This document shows positions 9,543 through 19,086 of a stretch of 64,000 bases of DNA, one piece after another. This stretch comes from an uncultured Bacteroidales bacterium. Its GTDB lineage: Bacteria > Bacteroidota > Bacteroidia > Bacteroidales > SZUA-534. The notes under the pieces are model-generated. The model made no database searches. It was given only the letters and a program-made list of their open reading frames with translations, and had not been told where the DNA came from. The stretch spans positions 30,170 to 94,169 of the forward strand of contig CADASL010000012.1 in NCBI GenBank assembly GCA_902790595.1, given 5' to 3'. The position numbers and the translations under genes were made by a program. The first letter of the stretch is position 1, and each line of letters starts with the position of its first letter.

Positions 9543-9578
9543 AAAAATCGCCCGCGCAATTTACGTGGGCGATTTTTT
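9543..9578. terminator. Bidirectional terminator between the LuxR-type gene and tyrS
   Basis: The hairpin ATCGCCCGCG/CGTGGGCGAT is flanked by A-runs on the left and T-runs on the right, so it can end the rightward regulator gene and the leftward tyrS transcript. Confidence 0.85.
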
Positions 9579-9601
9579 ATGTTGAAGCCCCGGCGGGCTT
9601 G

Positions 9602-10894
9602 TTATTTCGCAATCAGCAGTGAGTAGTCTTTCTTGCCTTTCTGCGCAAGCAGATATTTGCCGTTGAGCAGGAACGAGTCGTTCACAACCAGATTGGGGTC
9701 GGTAACTTTCTCTTTGTCAATTGACACGCCACCGCCCTGAATGTTGCGCCGCAGGTCGCCCTTCGACGGGAAAACAGGTGCTTTGTCGGTCAGCAGGTCG
9801 AGAACGCCAATGCCGCCGGCAAGCTCAGCCTTGCTGATTTCGTATGTCGGCACACCGGTAAACACCTCAAGGAAGGTGCGCTCGTCGAGTTTCAGCAGGT
9901 TGTCTTTGGTCGATTTTCCGAACAGAATGCCCGAAGCCTCAACGGCCATATTGTAGTCGGCCTCCGAGTGAACCATAATGGTAACTTCCTTAGCCAGACG
10001 CTTTTGCAGCGGACGAAGGCCCGGGTCTTTGGCTTGCTCGGCAACCAGCTCGTCAACTTCCTCTTTGGTGAGGGTGGTGAAAATCTTGATGTATTTCTCG
10101 GCGTCGGCATCCGATGTGTTAATCCAGAACTGGTAGAACTGATACGGCGATGTGCGGGCAGGGTCGAGCCATACGTTGCCGCTCTCGGTCTTGCCGAATT
10201 TGCCGCCGTCGGCCTTGGTCACAAGCGGGCAGGTGAGCGCGAAGCACTCGTTGCCGTTGGTGCGGCGGATGAGCTCCGAGCCGGTGGTGATGTTGCCCCA
10301 TTGGTCGGCGCCGCCAAGCTGCAGCTTGCAGTTTTTGTGCTCGTTCAGATAGAGGAAATCGTAGCCCTGAAGCAGCTGGTAGGTGAACTCGGTGAACGAC
10401 AGACCGTCGCGGGCCTCGCCGTTCAGGCGCTTCTGCACCGAGTCTTTGGCCATCATATAGTTGACGGTGATGTGCTTGCCCACCTCGCGGGCAAAGTCGA
10501 GGAAGGTGAAATCCTTCATCCAGTCGTAGTTGTTCACCAGCTCGGCGCGGTTGGGCGCATCGCTGTCAAAATCGAGGAATTTCGACAGTTGCTTTTTGAT
10601 GCAGGCCACGTTGTGGCGCAGAGTCTCCTCATCGAGCAGGTTGCGCTCCTGGCTCTTGCCCGATGGGTCGCCAATCATACCGGTTGCGCCGCCAATCAGG
10701 GCCAGCGGCTTGTGACCGCAGCGTTGGAAGTGGCGCAGCATCATCACGCCGCAAAGGTGGCCAATGTGCAGAGAGTCGGCCGTCGGGTCGATTCCTAAAT
10801 ATGCTGTAACTTGTTCTTTTGCAAGTAGTTCTTCGGTTCCGGGCATCATCTGGTGAATCATCCCTCTCCAAGTCAATTCTTCTATGAAATTCAT
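9602..10894 (-). CDS. tyrS: Tyrosyl-tRNA synthetase
   Basis: A 430-residue class I aminoacyl-tRNA synthetase that charges tRNA-Tyr. The HIGH signature is at residues 43-46 within [14 protein letters not shown], and the KMSKS-equivalent is KFGKTESG near residue 232. The C-terminal 60 residues form an S4-like RNA-binding domain ([14 protein letters not shown]). Length is normal for the bacterial TyrS family. It is last in a leftward cluster after cvpA (36 bp gap) and is followed by the bidirectional terminator at 9543. Confidence 0.97.
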   Translation of the reverse strand: MNFIEELTWRGMIHQMMPGTEELLAKEQVTAYLGIDPTADSLHIGHLCGVMMLRHFQRCGHKPLALIGGATGMIGDPSGKSQERNLLDEETLRHNVACIKKQLSKFLDFDSDAPNRAELVNNYDWMKDFTFLDFAREVGKHITVNYMMAKDSVQKRLNGEARDGLSFTEFTYQLLQGYDFLYLNEHKNCKLQLGGADQWGNITTGSELIRRTNGNECFALTCPLVTKADGGKFGKTESGNVWLDPARTSPYQFYQFWINTSDADAEKYIKIFTTLTKEEVDELVAEQAKDPGLRPLQKRLAKEVTIMVHSEADYNMAVEASGILFGKSTKDNLLKLDERTFLEVFTGVPTYEISKAELAGGIGVLDLLTDKAPVFPSKGDLRRNIQGGGVSIDKEKVTDPNLVVNDSFLLNGKYLLAQKGKKDYSLLIAK

Positions 10895-10930
10895 CGAATG
10901 AAACGTTTTATATTATTAAATACTAATTAT

Positions 10931-11488
10931 CTACAAGTTTTTGGCGTCGTCGGGCAGAATGTCGCCAATTCCCGACGGAACAGTCGGAATGTGGTCGCCA
11001 AGGTTGAAATTGAGCTGCTCGAACACAAACGGCGCAATGGGCGCAATCTTGTCGAACAGAACGCTTTCCTCCTTCATCTCGTCGCTGAAAATGGACGATG
11101 CCGGGCCAAACGAGTTCAACGCCGATACAATCGCACTGATTATGAACGCGCTGCGCAAAACGCTGAAAACCACGCCTAAAACCTTGTCGGCCCACCCGAG
11201 CGCAATGGCTTTCACAAGCGTGCTGACCGATTTGCCGAGCAGATGAACGCCAACCACAACAATCAGAAAAGTGATGACAAACGACGCTACCGTGACATAC
11301 TGCTCGTTGAGGTTGAAGTGCGCCTGCAGAAATCCGCCTGTGATATACGAGAACTTCATTGTGAGCCACGCGCCAAGCAGAATGGCCACAAGTGAGGTGA
11401 GCATTGTTATCAGACCTTTGAAAAATCCCGTAACGGCGGCAATGCCGAGCAGAACCAGAACCACTATGTCGAAAATGTTGGCAGGCAT
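10931..11488 (-). CDS. CvpA family inner-membrane protein
   Basis: A 185-residue protein with about four hydrophobic segments (MPANIFDIVVLVLLGIAAVT at the N-terminus) and the family pattern FDIVVL...GFFKGLI. CvpA relatives are small integral membrane proteins linked to colicin V production and envelope homeostasis in other bacteria; the molecular role is not settled. The gene lies 28 bp after the second kelch lipoprotein gene and 36 bp before tyrS, so it probably shares their transcript. Confidence 0.85.
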   Translation of the reverse strand: MPANIFDIVVLVLLGIAAVTGFFKGLITMLTSLVAILLGAWLTMKFSYITGGFLQAHFNLNEQYVTVASFVITFLIVVVGVHLLGKSVSTLVKAIALGWADKVLGVVFSVLRSAFIISAIVSALNSFGPASSIFSDEMKEESVLFDKIAPIAPFVFEQLNFNLGDHIPTVPSGIGDILPDDAKNL

Positions 11489-11516
11489 TTTATATTAGCA
11501 TTTGGTTATCAGACTT

Positions 11517-12569
11517 TTATCTCGATGTTCTTCTGCTATATTTCTCATCGGGGCTGAAAAGCCACACATCGTCTTTGAAACTCTCTGAGAAGTTGCCGTT
11601 CTGTCCGCAGAGCAAAAATCCGTAGCGGCCCACAGCAAAGCAGGTTGCCGAGTGGCGGCTAGGCCCTTCAAAATCGCCAATCATCTGCCAGCGCCCTTTG
11701 CCGCCGTCGGGTGTGTAGCGCCACGTGTCGCGCAGTATCTCGCCGGTGAACTTCAGGCCGCAGGTCACGTAGCCATCGTTGCCGATGCTGAACGCCGATG
11801 CGTTGTAGCGGTACAGAAGGTCGATGTTGTAGTCCTCGACAATGTTGTTGCTGATGATTGAGAATTCGTCGGTCGATGCGTCGTAGCACTCAAAAGCGGC
11901 CACGCGGTAGTCGTTTGAGCGTCCGCCGATGATGTAGGCCTTGTTGTCGATGACAAAGCAGCAGGCGCCGTGACGAGCCTTGCTGATGCCGTTGGTGTTG
12001 AGTTTTGTCCAGCGTGAGCCGGCGGCCTTTGAGGGGTCGAACCTGTAGTAGCTCGACGATGTGCCGCTCAGTTTTCTCAGTCCGGTGCCAACATAGCCGT
12101 TGTCGCCGATGGCGAAGCTCACGGCATCGTAGAAACCGCCGTCGGGGAACGTGTCAGCCTCCATTTTTGTCCATTGTGAGCCGGCCGATTTCGTCGGGTC
12201 GAACTCAAACATATCGCTGTAATACTCACCATCGACGCCGATTCCGCCGCAGTAGTAGCCTTTGCCGTTGATGGCGAAGGTGGCTCCGGCGCGGCGCGGA
12301 GGTCCGGGCAGAGTATCGCACTCGTGCCACGAGTAGTCTTCAGAGTCGAACTCCCACGTTGTGTTGAAATAGGTTTGGACGTAGAAGAATCCGTAGCCGC
12401 CCACCACGTAGGCATTGTTGCCGATGACAAAAGCCGAGGCGTTGGCGCGCCCCTTGGCGTTCAAAGTGGAGATGGAGCGCCAGTTGCCATAGTAATCGTT
12501 ATTGTTGCAACCGCACAGCAGTGCCGCGAGAGTGGCAAGCAGTGTCAGTGTCAGTAGTGGTTTCCTCAT
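11517..12569 (-). CDS. Kelch-repeat lipoprotein (copy 2)
   Basis: A 350-residue exported lipoprotein: lipobox LLCGC with the cysteine at residue 21, then NNNDYYGNWRS. About six kelch-like blades follow, each with a GY/GN-YVxGG core (NNAYVVGGYGF, GKGYYCGGIG, NKAYIIGGRSND). Kelch blades fold as a beta-propeller that usually serves for protein or sugar binding; no catalytic residues are recognisable. It is a clear paralogue of the next gene upstream, sharing the GNWR motif straight after the lipid anchor and the same blade layout. The ligand is unknown. Confidence 0.85.
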   Translation of the reverse strand: MRKPLLTLTLLATLAALLCGCNNNDYYGNWRSISTLNAKGRANASAFVIGNNAYVVGGYGFFYVQTYFNTTWEFDSEDYSWHECDTLPGPPRRAGATFAINGKGYYCGGIGVDGEYYSDMFEFDPTKSAGSQWTKMEADTFPDGGFYDAVSFAIGDNGYVGTGLRKLSGTSSSYYRFDPSKAAGSRWTKLNTNGISKARHGACCFVIDNKAYIIGGRSNDYRVAAFECYDASTDEFSIISNNIVEDYNIDLLYRYNASAFSIGNDGYVTCGLKFTGEILRDTWRYTPDGGKGRWQMIGDFEGPSRHSATCFAVGRYGFLLCGQNGNFSESFKDDVWLFSPDEKYSRRTSR

Positions 12570-12587
12570 TCAGTTGGTTTTTAACGT

Positions 12588-12618
12588 AAAAAGGGAAACC
12601 CACGATTTCCCTTTTTTA
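12588..12618 (-). terminator. Terminator between the two kelch genes
   Basis: The inverted repeat AAAGGGAAA/TTTCCCTTT with A- and T-rich flanks lies 17 bp past the stop of the first kelch gene and overlaps the leader region of the second, so the two paralogues may be partly uncoupled. Confidence 0.7.
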
Positions 12619-12634
12619 AGCCTTAATATGTGGT

Positions 12635-13735
12635 TTAACGGTCTTGGCGTTTTTCGTAGTCCTCGTCGGGATGGAATTCCCAGATGTCGTCGTAGAACTG
12701 GTTCTGGCCTGTGCCAACCATACCTGTGCCAACGTAGCCCACACCCTTCGATGTTGAGAATCCAACGCAGGCGTAGCGTGCGGCGCCCTCGAACGAGCAA
12801 ACCTCAGTCCAGACGCCCATATTGTCGCGTCCGCCATAGGGGATGTACTCCCAAACATCTGATTTGTAGCTGCCGTACAGGCCGCAGCACAAATATCCGC
12901 GGCCGTTGATTGTGAAGGCGGCTGCCTGCTGGCGATAAACCTTATTGTAATCTCTGCTGCGATAGTCCTCGGCAAAATCCTGGGTGATTTTGTACCAGCG
13001 GTACTCGCCTTTTTCAACACTCGGGTCGAAGCGCTCAAGGTCTTTTACAGGACTACCGTTGCTGTAGCCGCCAACAATGTATGCGCGGTTGTCAATCACA
13101 AACACACTGCCGCAATAGCGTTTTGCGGGGTTGATATGCTCCACAATCTTCCATCTTTCGCCTGCGGCGGCATTGGGGTCATATCTATAATAGGTGTTTG
13201 CATAGCCGAGGTTTTTGGTTTGGCCTGCGCCGATGTAGCCCACGCCGTTAATCGAAAAGCCCACCATACCGTAGATTGCGTCGCCCGGAACCGAGTCGGT
13301 GATAGTCCAGGCGCCTGGCAGGTCACCGGTTGTTCCCTCCGGGTCGAATTCATAAAAATCTCTGAAACATTCGGCATTTTTGCCGTAACCTGTGCCGTAG
13401 TAGCCTTTGGTTTTGCCGTCGGCGCCGTCAGCAGCAAAGCCCACGCCGTAGTAGCGTCCCTTTTCGGCCGGAACCGATGCATATTGTTTCCACGAGTTGG
13501 TCTCGGGGTCGAACTGCCAGGTGTCGAGGAAGTAAGCCTCGCTCTTGATGTAGCCGCGTCCGCCAACAAAGTAGGCCTTGTCGTCGATTACAAAGCAGCT
13601 GGCGCCGCCACGGCCGTTCGAAGGCATTTCCGACGGACCTCTCCAGTTTCCGACTAAATCATTTTGGTATTCGCAGTTGTAGAATGTGAAAGCTACGCAT
13701 AAAGCGAGCATTACTGAACTGATTGTTCTTCTCAT
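12635..13735 (-). CDS. Kelch-repeat lipoprotein (copy 1)
   Basis: A 366-residue exported kelch protein. The N-terminal signal is MRRTISSVMLALCVAFTFYN followed by Cys21; the lipobox (FYNC) is atypical, but its position and the following ND..GNWR match the neighbouring copy. Blades include KAYFVGGRGY, RAYIVGGYSNG and RGYLCCGLYGS. A six-bladed propeller is expected. Neither paralogue has a C-terminal T9SS tail, so both should stay lipid-anchored, probably at the outer membrane. The genes differ enough that the duplication is old. Confidence 0.85.
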   Translation of the reverse strand: MRRTISSVMLALCVAFTFYNCEYQNDLVGNWRGPSEMPSNGRGGASCFVIDDKAYFVGGRGYIKSEAYFLDTWQFDPETNSWKQYASVPAEKGRYYGVGFAADGADGKTKGYYGTGYGKNAECFRDFYEFDPEGTTGDLPGAWTITDSVPGDAIYGMVGFSINGVGYIGAGQTKNLGYANTYYRYDPNAAAGERWKIVEHINPAKRYCGSVFVIDNRAYIVGGYSNGSPVKDLERFDPSVEKGEYRWYKITQDFAEDYRSRDYNKVYRQQAAAFTINGRGYLCCGLYGSYKSDVWEYIPYGGRDNMGVWTEVCSFEGAARYACVGFSTSKGVGYVGTGMVGTGQNQFYDDIWEFHPDEDYEKRQDR

Positions 13736-13793
13736 TTATGTGTTGTTTTAAATTTCAAAAAATGCGGGTTCGAAAACCCTAATAAAAAGCGTG

Positions 13794-13801
13794 CGAATAT
13801 A
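13794..13801 (-). promoter_or_regulatory. Possible -7 box of kelch copy 1
   Basis: TATATTCG on the minus strand matches TAnnTTTG except one base, about 60 bp before the ATG at 13735. No clear -33 element was found. A small GGGTT/AACCC hairpin lies in the leader near 13766. Confidence 0.35.
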
Positions 13802-13850
13802 GCAATTTATTGTTTTTGGGAAATTTTTTTCGCAGTGGCCTGATGTCTCG

Positions 13851-14711
13851 TTATTTCATCACGTCAAACCCTTCGCCATAAACGCTCATCACGGCTTCCT
13901 GCGAGATGAACGCCTGCGGGTCAATCTGCTTGACAATGTGGTGAACAGCCTGAACCTGGGTCTTTTTCACTATCGAAAGGATGACTTTCACTTCCTGCTT
14001 CGAGTACCAGCCCTGGCCTTCGAGAATGGTCACGCCGCGGTCGAGTTGCGAAGTGATGGCGTCAGCAATCTCGGCGTAGTGCTTCGAGAAAATCATCATC
14101 TGGACCGATTGCTTGCGTCCAACAAGCACAATGTCAATGCAATAGGTGAGCGTGAACATAGTCACAAAGCCGTAAACCATCTTCTCAACGCTGTTGAAAA
14201 TGAAGTATGACGACGCCACCACTAACGCATCGCAGACCATTATGGCGCGGCCGGGCATAATGTCGCGGTACTTATTGATAATCATTGCAATAATGTCGGT
14301 GCCGCCCGTGCTGCCGCCCTGCAAAAAGACAAGGCCGATGCCCAAACCGCCAATGGCGCCGCCAATCACGGTGGCCATAAACGATTCGCTGACAATGGGT
14401 TCGGTTATCACACCGCGCAGAATGCGGACAAAGAGCGTAATCATTGCAATGCTGTAGATGGTTTTGACACCGAACGATGCGCCTAAAATCTTGATAGCCA
14501 ACACCAAAAGAACAGCGTTGATGCCCACATATGAATATTCAACGGGGAATCCCGTGGCGTAAAATATGGCCGATGCCATACCGGCCACGCCGCCGCTCAC
14601 CACCTGCGCCGGCAAGATGAACGACGCCCAACCCAACGAGTAGATGAACAGCCCCACCGTCATTATGGCGTATGAGCGGATGGTTTCTGAAACTGACGCT
14701 TGCATTTTCAT
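13851..14711 (-). CDS. YitT family membrane protein
   Basis: A 286-residue protein with five to six transmembrane helices in the first 200 residues (DUF161 type, including GSTGGTDIIAMIINKYRDIM) and a C-terminal soluble domain (DUF2179 type, from about residue 215: GVTILEGQGWYSKQEVKVIL). This domain pair is the normal layout of the YitT family, whose substrate is unknown. It is a single-gene unit between kelch copy 1 and the fic gene. Confidence 0.9.
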   Translation of the reverse strand: MKMQASVSETIRSYAIMTVGLFIYSLGWASFILPAQVVSGGVAGMASAIFYATGFPVEYSYVGINAVLLVLAIKILGASFGVKTIYSIAMITLFVRILRGVITEPIVSESFMATVIGGAIGGLGIGLVFLQGGSTGGTDIIAMIINKYRDIMPGRAIMVCDALVVASSYFIFNSVEKMVYGFVTMFTLTYCIDIVLVGRKQSVQMMIFSKHYAEIADAITSQLDRGVTILEGQGWYSKQEVKVILSIVKKTQVQAVHHIVKQIDPQAFISQEAVMSVYGEGFDVMK

Positions 14712-14737
14712 ATCACAAAACGATTTTCAATAGAACA

Positions 14738-14745
14738 CAAATCTA
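14738..14745 (-). promoter_or_regulatory. -7 box of the yitT-like gene
   Basis: TAGATTTG on the minus strand is a full match to TAnnTTTG, 26 bp before the ATG at 14711. No good -33 element is at the expected distance. Confidence 0.5.
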
Positions 14746-14827
14746 TAGCAGAATTGCCGAAAGTGGAACGTTTTTTTGAAGGCTGTAGAGAATGATTTTT
14801 CGCACAGATGTTCCCCTTCATCTTCAC

Positions 14828-15904
14828 TTATCTCACCGACGGGGTAATGAAAACCCGCCACGAACCAGCGGTAGAGCCACGCTCAATGTAATGTTTGTCA
14901 AGCAGTTGGCCTAACAGTTTTTTTACAGCCGACATATTTATTCCTATGTGGCGTTGCATATCCGCCAGTGTCAGCACAGGCTCTGTCATCATCAGTAGCA
15001 GCAGTTTGCCGTAGTTTGGCGTACGGAATTCGATACGTTCACCGTCGTACCACCACAGATTCTCGTTGTGCTCGGTCAGAAAGCACACATCAGCATAGAT
15101 TTCGCGCGCCATCATACTCTTGAAATAATGCACAAATGGTCTGATATTCTGCAGTTTGGCATTGGCGCCAGTATACGGCTCGGGACCTACAATCAGGTCG
15201 GCGGCGTGCAGAGCCTCAAGGTACTCGTTTTTCAGCCTGCTTCGGACAACAATCATCGGATAGTTGTGTTTGGTCAGGATATAGTTGACCATTAGTCGCG
15301 CAATGCGCCCATTGCCATCCTCGAACGGGTGAATGCGAATGTAGCGGTAGTGGAACAGCGCCGCCAGCTCAACAGGCGACAGCCTTCCGTCGGCTTCTGC
15401 CTTGTTGTACCAATCGACAAGGTCGGCCATCAGGGCGGGGGTCTCCTCGGGCGAAGCATACTCAAAACGGTCGCCGTAGCGCGTTATGACGCTGTTCGGA
15501 CGGGTTTTGTACTGTCCCGCGTGAATGGTGTAGCTCGTCTGCATTCCGCCAGGCAGCGTGCGATAAACGGTGTAATCCTCGCGCAGCAAGGTCCGGTGCA
15601 GAGTGCGGATAAAATTTTGTGTCAGCGGGGTTTCCTTCACCATAGCCTCTTCTTTCATCATATTAAGAGCGACATTGCTCGCCGCCATATCCTGCACATC
15701 CTTTGTATTTGCCTCGCCAATAACCTTGCCAAAAAGCAAAAGAATCTCGGTTTGCCCGTACGTCAGCGTGTTGCCCTCAATATGGTTTGAATTGAAGTTG
15801 AAATCGACAGTAAACTTGCGGCTCAGACGGGCTTTGTCGGCCTCTGCCAGCGGTTGCAGTTTCTGCCATTCATTAATGGCTTTTTGTAATGTTAAGTAGC
15901 GCAT
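14828..15904 (-). CDS. Fic-domain protein (probable AMP-transferase)
   Basis: A 358-residue Fic protein. The catalytic motif HPFEDGNGR is at residues 192-200 and continues IARL, a complete HPFx(D/E)GNGRxxR. An inhibitory-helix motif of the [S/T]xxxE[G/N] type is at residues 39-44 (SNHIEG), N-terminal to the Fic core, which makes it a class II, self-inhibited Fic enzyme. The last 70 residues look like a winged helix (LTLADMQRHIGINMSAVKKL). Family members move AMP from ATP to a hydroxyl side chain of a target protein; the target is not visible. No antitoxin gene is adjacent, as expected for the class with a built-in inhibitor. The leader carries a palindrome and a duplicated promoter unit, and the winged helix could bind it for self-regulation (inference). 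Confidence 0.9.
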   Translation of the reverse strand: MRYLTLQKAINEWQKLQPLAEADKARLSRKFTVDFNFNSNHIEGNTLTYGQTEILLLFGKVIGEANTKDVQDMAASNVALNMMKEEAMVKETPLTQNFIRTLHRTLLREDYTVYRTLPGGMQTSYTIHAGQYKTRPNSVITRYGDRFEYASPEETPALMADLVDWYNKAEADGRLSPVELAALFHYRYIRIHPFEDGNGRIARLMVNYILTKHNYPMIVVRSRLKNEYLEALHAADLIVGPEPYTGANAKLQNIRPFVHYFKSMMAREIYADVCFLTEHNENLWWYDGERIEFRTPNYGKLLLLMMTEPVLTLADMQRHIGINMSAVKKLLGQLLDKHYIERGSTAGSWRVFITPSVR

Positions 15905-15907
15905 AGC

Positions 15908-16077
15908 AAAAAATGTTTGTCAAAAGGTGGCTATTGGGCCACTTTATCGTCTGCAAAAATATCTATTTTTCGAAAGCTCAAATCATTTTTCAATAGTTTT
16001 TCGCTAGAAAAATGGATAAATGATGAAAAATGTTGCCAAAAAGGTGGCTATATGGGTACTTTTTTGCGAAAATTGTA
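15908..16077. repeat. Duplicated promoter/palindrome unit upstream of fic
   Basis: A unit of about 50 bp at 15908-15962 recurs in the same orientation at 16023-16077. The shared core reads AAAATGTT(T)G.C(C)AAAAGGTGGCTAT, then GGG, a C/T-rich stretch and GC(A/G)AAAAT. The first copy holds the exact inverted repeat GTGGC-N6-GCCAC; the second keeps the left arm but has a weaker right arm. The copies are about 115 bp apart. No other feature explains them; an operator pair is the simplest reading. Confidence 0.6.
15954..15982 (-). promoter_or_regulatory. Promoter of the fic gene
   Basis: On the minus strand TTTG (15979-15982), 17 bp, then TATTTTTG (15954-15961). The inferred start near 15947 places the palindrome GTGGC/GCCAC (15928-15943) just inside the transcript, a good position for a repressor site. 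Confidence 0.6.
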
Positions 16078-16270
16078 GTAGGTTTTTGGGGGAACCATAA
16101 CATCATCGTTTATTCTTTGTTGAAGAGCAATAACACCATAATCATAATAGTTATTCCCTTTTCTCAATAAAGAATACGCCCACCTAAAGAAACGGGAAAT
16201 TGCGTTCGGCATTTATCCGTGTTGCCTTTATCTGCCTACTTTTTGCTTTATTCAGCATTATTTCACCAAA
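16078..16270. other. Intergenic sequence between the fic upstream repeats and the leuS terminator
   Basis: I see no gene, no clear promoter box and no strong hairpin in this AT-rich stretch. Confidence 0.5.
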
Positions 16271-16303
16271 CAAAAAAAGCCATCCCGCATCGGAATGGCT
16301 TTT
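16271..16303 (-). terminator. Terminator of leuS
   Basis: The stem AAAAGCCATTCC/GGGATGGCTTTT with a short loop and A/T-run flanks lies about 20 bp past the leuS stop. Confidence 0.85.
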
Positions 16304-16322
16304 CAATATTCAAATCGTTGTC

Positions 16323-18935
16323 TTACAAAACTACATTCACAATCTTGCCAGGAACAACAATCACCTTCTTCGGTGTTTTGCCGTCGAGCCATTTGGCGGC
16401 CGATTCGTGCGACAGGGCCGTCTCTTGAACCTGCTGAACGGGCGTGCCCACGGGCAGTTCAATCATAAAGCGGGTCTTGCCGTTGAACGATACGGGGTAG
16501 GTCACCACGTCTTCGGTCAGTTTCGACTCGTCCAATGCGGGCCACGGCTCGTATGCAAGCGACTCGGTGCCGCCGTACATCTGCCACAACTCTTCGGCAA
16601 GGTGCGGGGCGAACGGCGCCAGAATCTTGGCGAAATCGCGGGCCACGCCAACCGAGACCTTCTTGGCCTTGTAGCAGGCGTTGGTGAATATCATCATTTG
16701 TGAGATTGCGGTGTTAAAGCGCAGATTCTCAATATCATCGGCAACTTTCTTGATTGTCTTGTGCAACTCTTTCACAACTGCGCTGTCGTCGGTCAGGCCA
16801 TCAACCACGTTCTCTTTCTCGCTGAAGAAGCGGAACACGCGCGCCAGGAAGTTGAACACGCCCTTCACACCGCTTTCGGCCCACGGCTTCACGGCGTCGA
16901 GCGGGCCCATAAACATCTCGTAAAGGCGCAGACTGTCAGCACCATAGTGGGCAATCACATCGTCGGGGTTGACAACGTTTTTGAGCGATTTCGACATCTT
17001 GGCGACAATCTGACGCAACTCAACGTCCGTCTCTTTGTGGAAGAATTTGCCGTCGCGCTCTTCAACCATATCCGAAGTGACCTTGGCGCCCGCCATCGTC
17101 TCATAGGCGAAAGCCAGAATCATTCCTTGGTTGAACAGTTTCTGATAGGGCTCGTCGGTGTGGACAATGCCCAAATCGAACAGAACCTTGTGCCAGAAAC
17201 GGCTGTAGAGCAGGTGCAGCACGGCGTGCTCGGCGCCGCCCACATACAAATCGACGGGCAGCCAGTAGTTTTCGGCTTCAACCGAGAATGGCGCGGTGTC
17301 GTTCTTGGGGTCGGTGTAGCGCAGATAGTACCAGCACGAGCCCGCCCATTGCGGCATTGTGTTGGTCTCGTAGCGGCCGCGGCGTCCGTTTTTGTCAACC
17401 ACTGTGAGCCAGTCGGTTGCGTTGGCCAGCGGCGACTCTCCCGTGTCGCTCGGCTCGTACTTGGTGAGTTCGGGCAGCGTGTGCGGCAGGTCCTTCTCGT
17501 CAACGGTGGTCACTTCACCGTCTTCCCAGTGGATAATGGGGAACGGCTCGCCCCAGTAGCGTTGGCGGCTGAACAACCAGTCGCGGATTTTATAGTTGAC
17601 GGTGGCTTTGCCCAAATTGCGCTCGGCCAGCCAGGCAATCATCTTGTCAATGGCGTCCTTCTTGTTCAGGCCGTCAAGGAAGCCCGAGTTGACGTGCACG
17701 CCATCTTCGGTCCAGGCTTGCTCCTGCACATCGACTTCCGATTTCAGAACTTCGATAATCGGCAGATTGAATTTTTTGGCGAATTCCCAGTCGCGTGTGT
17801 CGTGGGCGGGGACGGCCATAATGGCGCCCGTGCCGTAGCCCATCAGCACGTAGTCGGCCACCCAGATTGGAATGAGCGTGCCGTTGACGGGATTTTTGGC
17901 GTAGCGGCCCGTGAAGACGCCCGTTTTCTCTTTGGCCAGTTCGGTGCGGTCCAAATCGGATTTCATCGAAGCCTGACGTCGATATTCTTCAACGGCAGCG
18001 CGTTGCTCGTCGGTTGTAATTTGCTCAATCATAGGGTGCTCGGGGGCGATAACCATATAGGTTGCACCGAACAGGGTGTCGCAGCGGGTGGTGTAGACGG
18101 TGAGTTTGGCGTCGAGTCCGTCGAGCGCGAAATCGACTTCGGCGCCCGTCGAGCGGCCAATCCAGTTGCGCTGCATATCCTTAACGCCAGCGGGCCAGTC
18201 GAGAGTGTCGAGACCTTTCAGCAGGCGCTCGGCATACAAAGGAATACGCAACATCCACTGTTTCAGATTCTTGCGGTTTACTTGGCAGCCGCATTTCTCG
18301 TGCGAGCCGTCGTTCAGCACTTCTTCGTTGGCGCAGACGGTCTTGCAGTTGGGGCACCACCAAACCTGTGCGTTGTCGTAGTATGCAAGGCGCTGTGAGT
18401 CAATGTATTTCTTCACTTCGGCATCGCCTTGGGCCTTAATGTCGGCGGGAATGGGCAGTTCCGAAATGGGGCGGCCCTTCTGCTGTTCCTTATCGAACCA
18501 GGTGTTGTAGAGTTTAATGAAAATCCACTGTGTCCACTTGTAATACTTTGGGTCAGTGGTATTTATCTCGCGGTCCCAGTCGTAACTCAAGCCCAGCGAC
18601 TTGATTTGGCGACGGAACGTGTCGCAGTTCTTTTTGGTTGTAATGGCGGGGTGAGTGCCCGTTTGAATGGCGTACTGCTCAGCAGGCAGACCAAAGGCGT
18701 CCCAGCCCATCGGGTGAAGCACGTTGAAGCCGCGCATACGCTTGTATCGGCTCACAATGTCGGTGGCCGTGTAGCCTTCGGGGTGGCCAACGTGCAGCCC
18801 CGCCCCCGACGGATAGGGGAACATATCGAGAGCGTAGAATTTCGGTTTCGATTTGTCCAAAACAGTTTTGAAAGTCTTATTTTTTTCCCAATAAGCCTGC
18901 CATTTCTGTTCGATTTCGGTAAAATTGTATTCCAT
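16323..18935 (-). CDS. leuS: Leucyl-tRNA synthetase
   Basis: An 870-residue class Ia synthetase that charges tRNA-Leu. The HIGH motif is HVGH within [14 protein letters not shown] (residues 42-55), the KMSKS loop is [10 protein letters not shown] near residue 650, and the editing (CP1) domain between them contains the conserved [13 protein letters not shown] zinc-ribbon-like CPNC/CGC segment lies near residues 195-220. Length and domain order are normal for bacterial LeuRS. Start: ATG at 18935 giving [16 protein letters not shown], the usual family N-terminus. Confidence 0.97.
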   Translation of the reverse strand: MEYNFTEIEQKWQAYWEKNKTFKTVLDKSKPKFYALDMFPYPSGAGLHVGHPEGYTATDIVSRYKRMRGFNVLHPMGWDAFGLPAEQYAIQTGTHPAITTKKNCDTFRRQIKSLGLSYDWDREINTTDPKYYKWTQWIFIKLYNTWFDKEQQKGRPISELPIPADIKAQGDAEVKKYIDSQRLAYYDNAQVWWCPNCKTVCANEEVLNDGSHEKCGCQVNRKNLKQWMLRIPLYAERLLKGLDTLDWPAGVKDMQRNWIGRSTGAEVDFALDGLDAKLTVYTTRCDTLFGATYMVIAPEHPMIEQITTDEQRAAVEEYRRQASMKSDLDRTELAKEKTGVFTGRYAKNPVNGTLIPIWVADYVLMGYGTGAIMAVPAHDTRDWEFAKKFNLPIIEVLKSEVDVQEQAWTEDGVHVNSGFLDGLNKKDAIDKMIAWLAERNLGKATVNYKIRDWLFSRQRYWGEPFPIIHWEDGEVTTVDEKDLPHTLPELTKYEPSDTGESPLANATDWLTVVDKNGRRGRYETNTMPQWAGSCWYYLRYTDPKNDTAPFSVEAENYWLPVDLYVGGAEHAVLHLLYSRFWHKVLFDLGIVHTDEPYQKLFNQGMILAFAYETMAGAKVTSDMVEERDGKFFHKETDVELRQIVAKMSKSLKNVVNPDDVIAHYGADSLRLYEMFMGPLDAVKPWAESGVKGVFNFLARVFRFFSEKENVVDGLTDDSAVVKELHKTIKKVADDIENLRFNTAISQMMIFTNACYKAKKVSVGVARDFAKILAPFAPHLAEELWQMYGGTESLAYEPWPALDESKLTEDVVTYPVSFNGKTRFMIELPVGTPVQQVQETALSHESAAKWLDGKTPKKVIVVPGKIVNVVL

Positions 18936-18989
18936 AAATCATTGAATTAGAAGAACGAACGCGCGTTCTGTATTTTAAATTTTGAATGG

Positions 18990-19019
18990 CAAAACTAACT
19001 AATGGCGGCGAAAAACAAA
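18990..19019 (-). promoter_or_regulatory. Promoter of leuS
   Basis: On the minus strand TTTG (19016-19019), 18 bp, TAGTTTTG (18990-18997). The transcript would start near 18983, leaving a leader of about 48 nt that contains a small AGAACG/CGTTCT inverted repeat (18951-18968). Confidence 0.65.
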
Positions 19020-19086
19020 AAAGGTTTTTTGGGGTGGAATTGTTTAATGCCGCAATAGCCAAAATAATATGTGAAATGTAGTCAGT

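Noticed and set aside
16761..18398. Long open frame on the plus strand opposite leuS (545 codons)
   Set aside because: It is the mirror frame of a GC-rich, codon-biased leuS gene, has no signal, domain or promoter, and leuS is certain.
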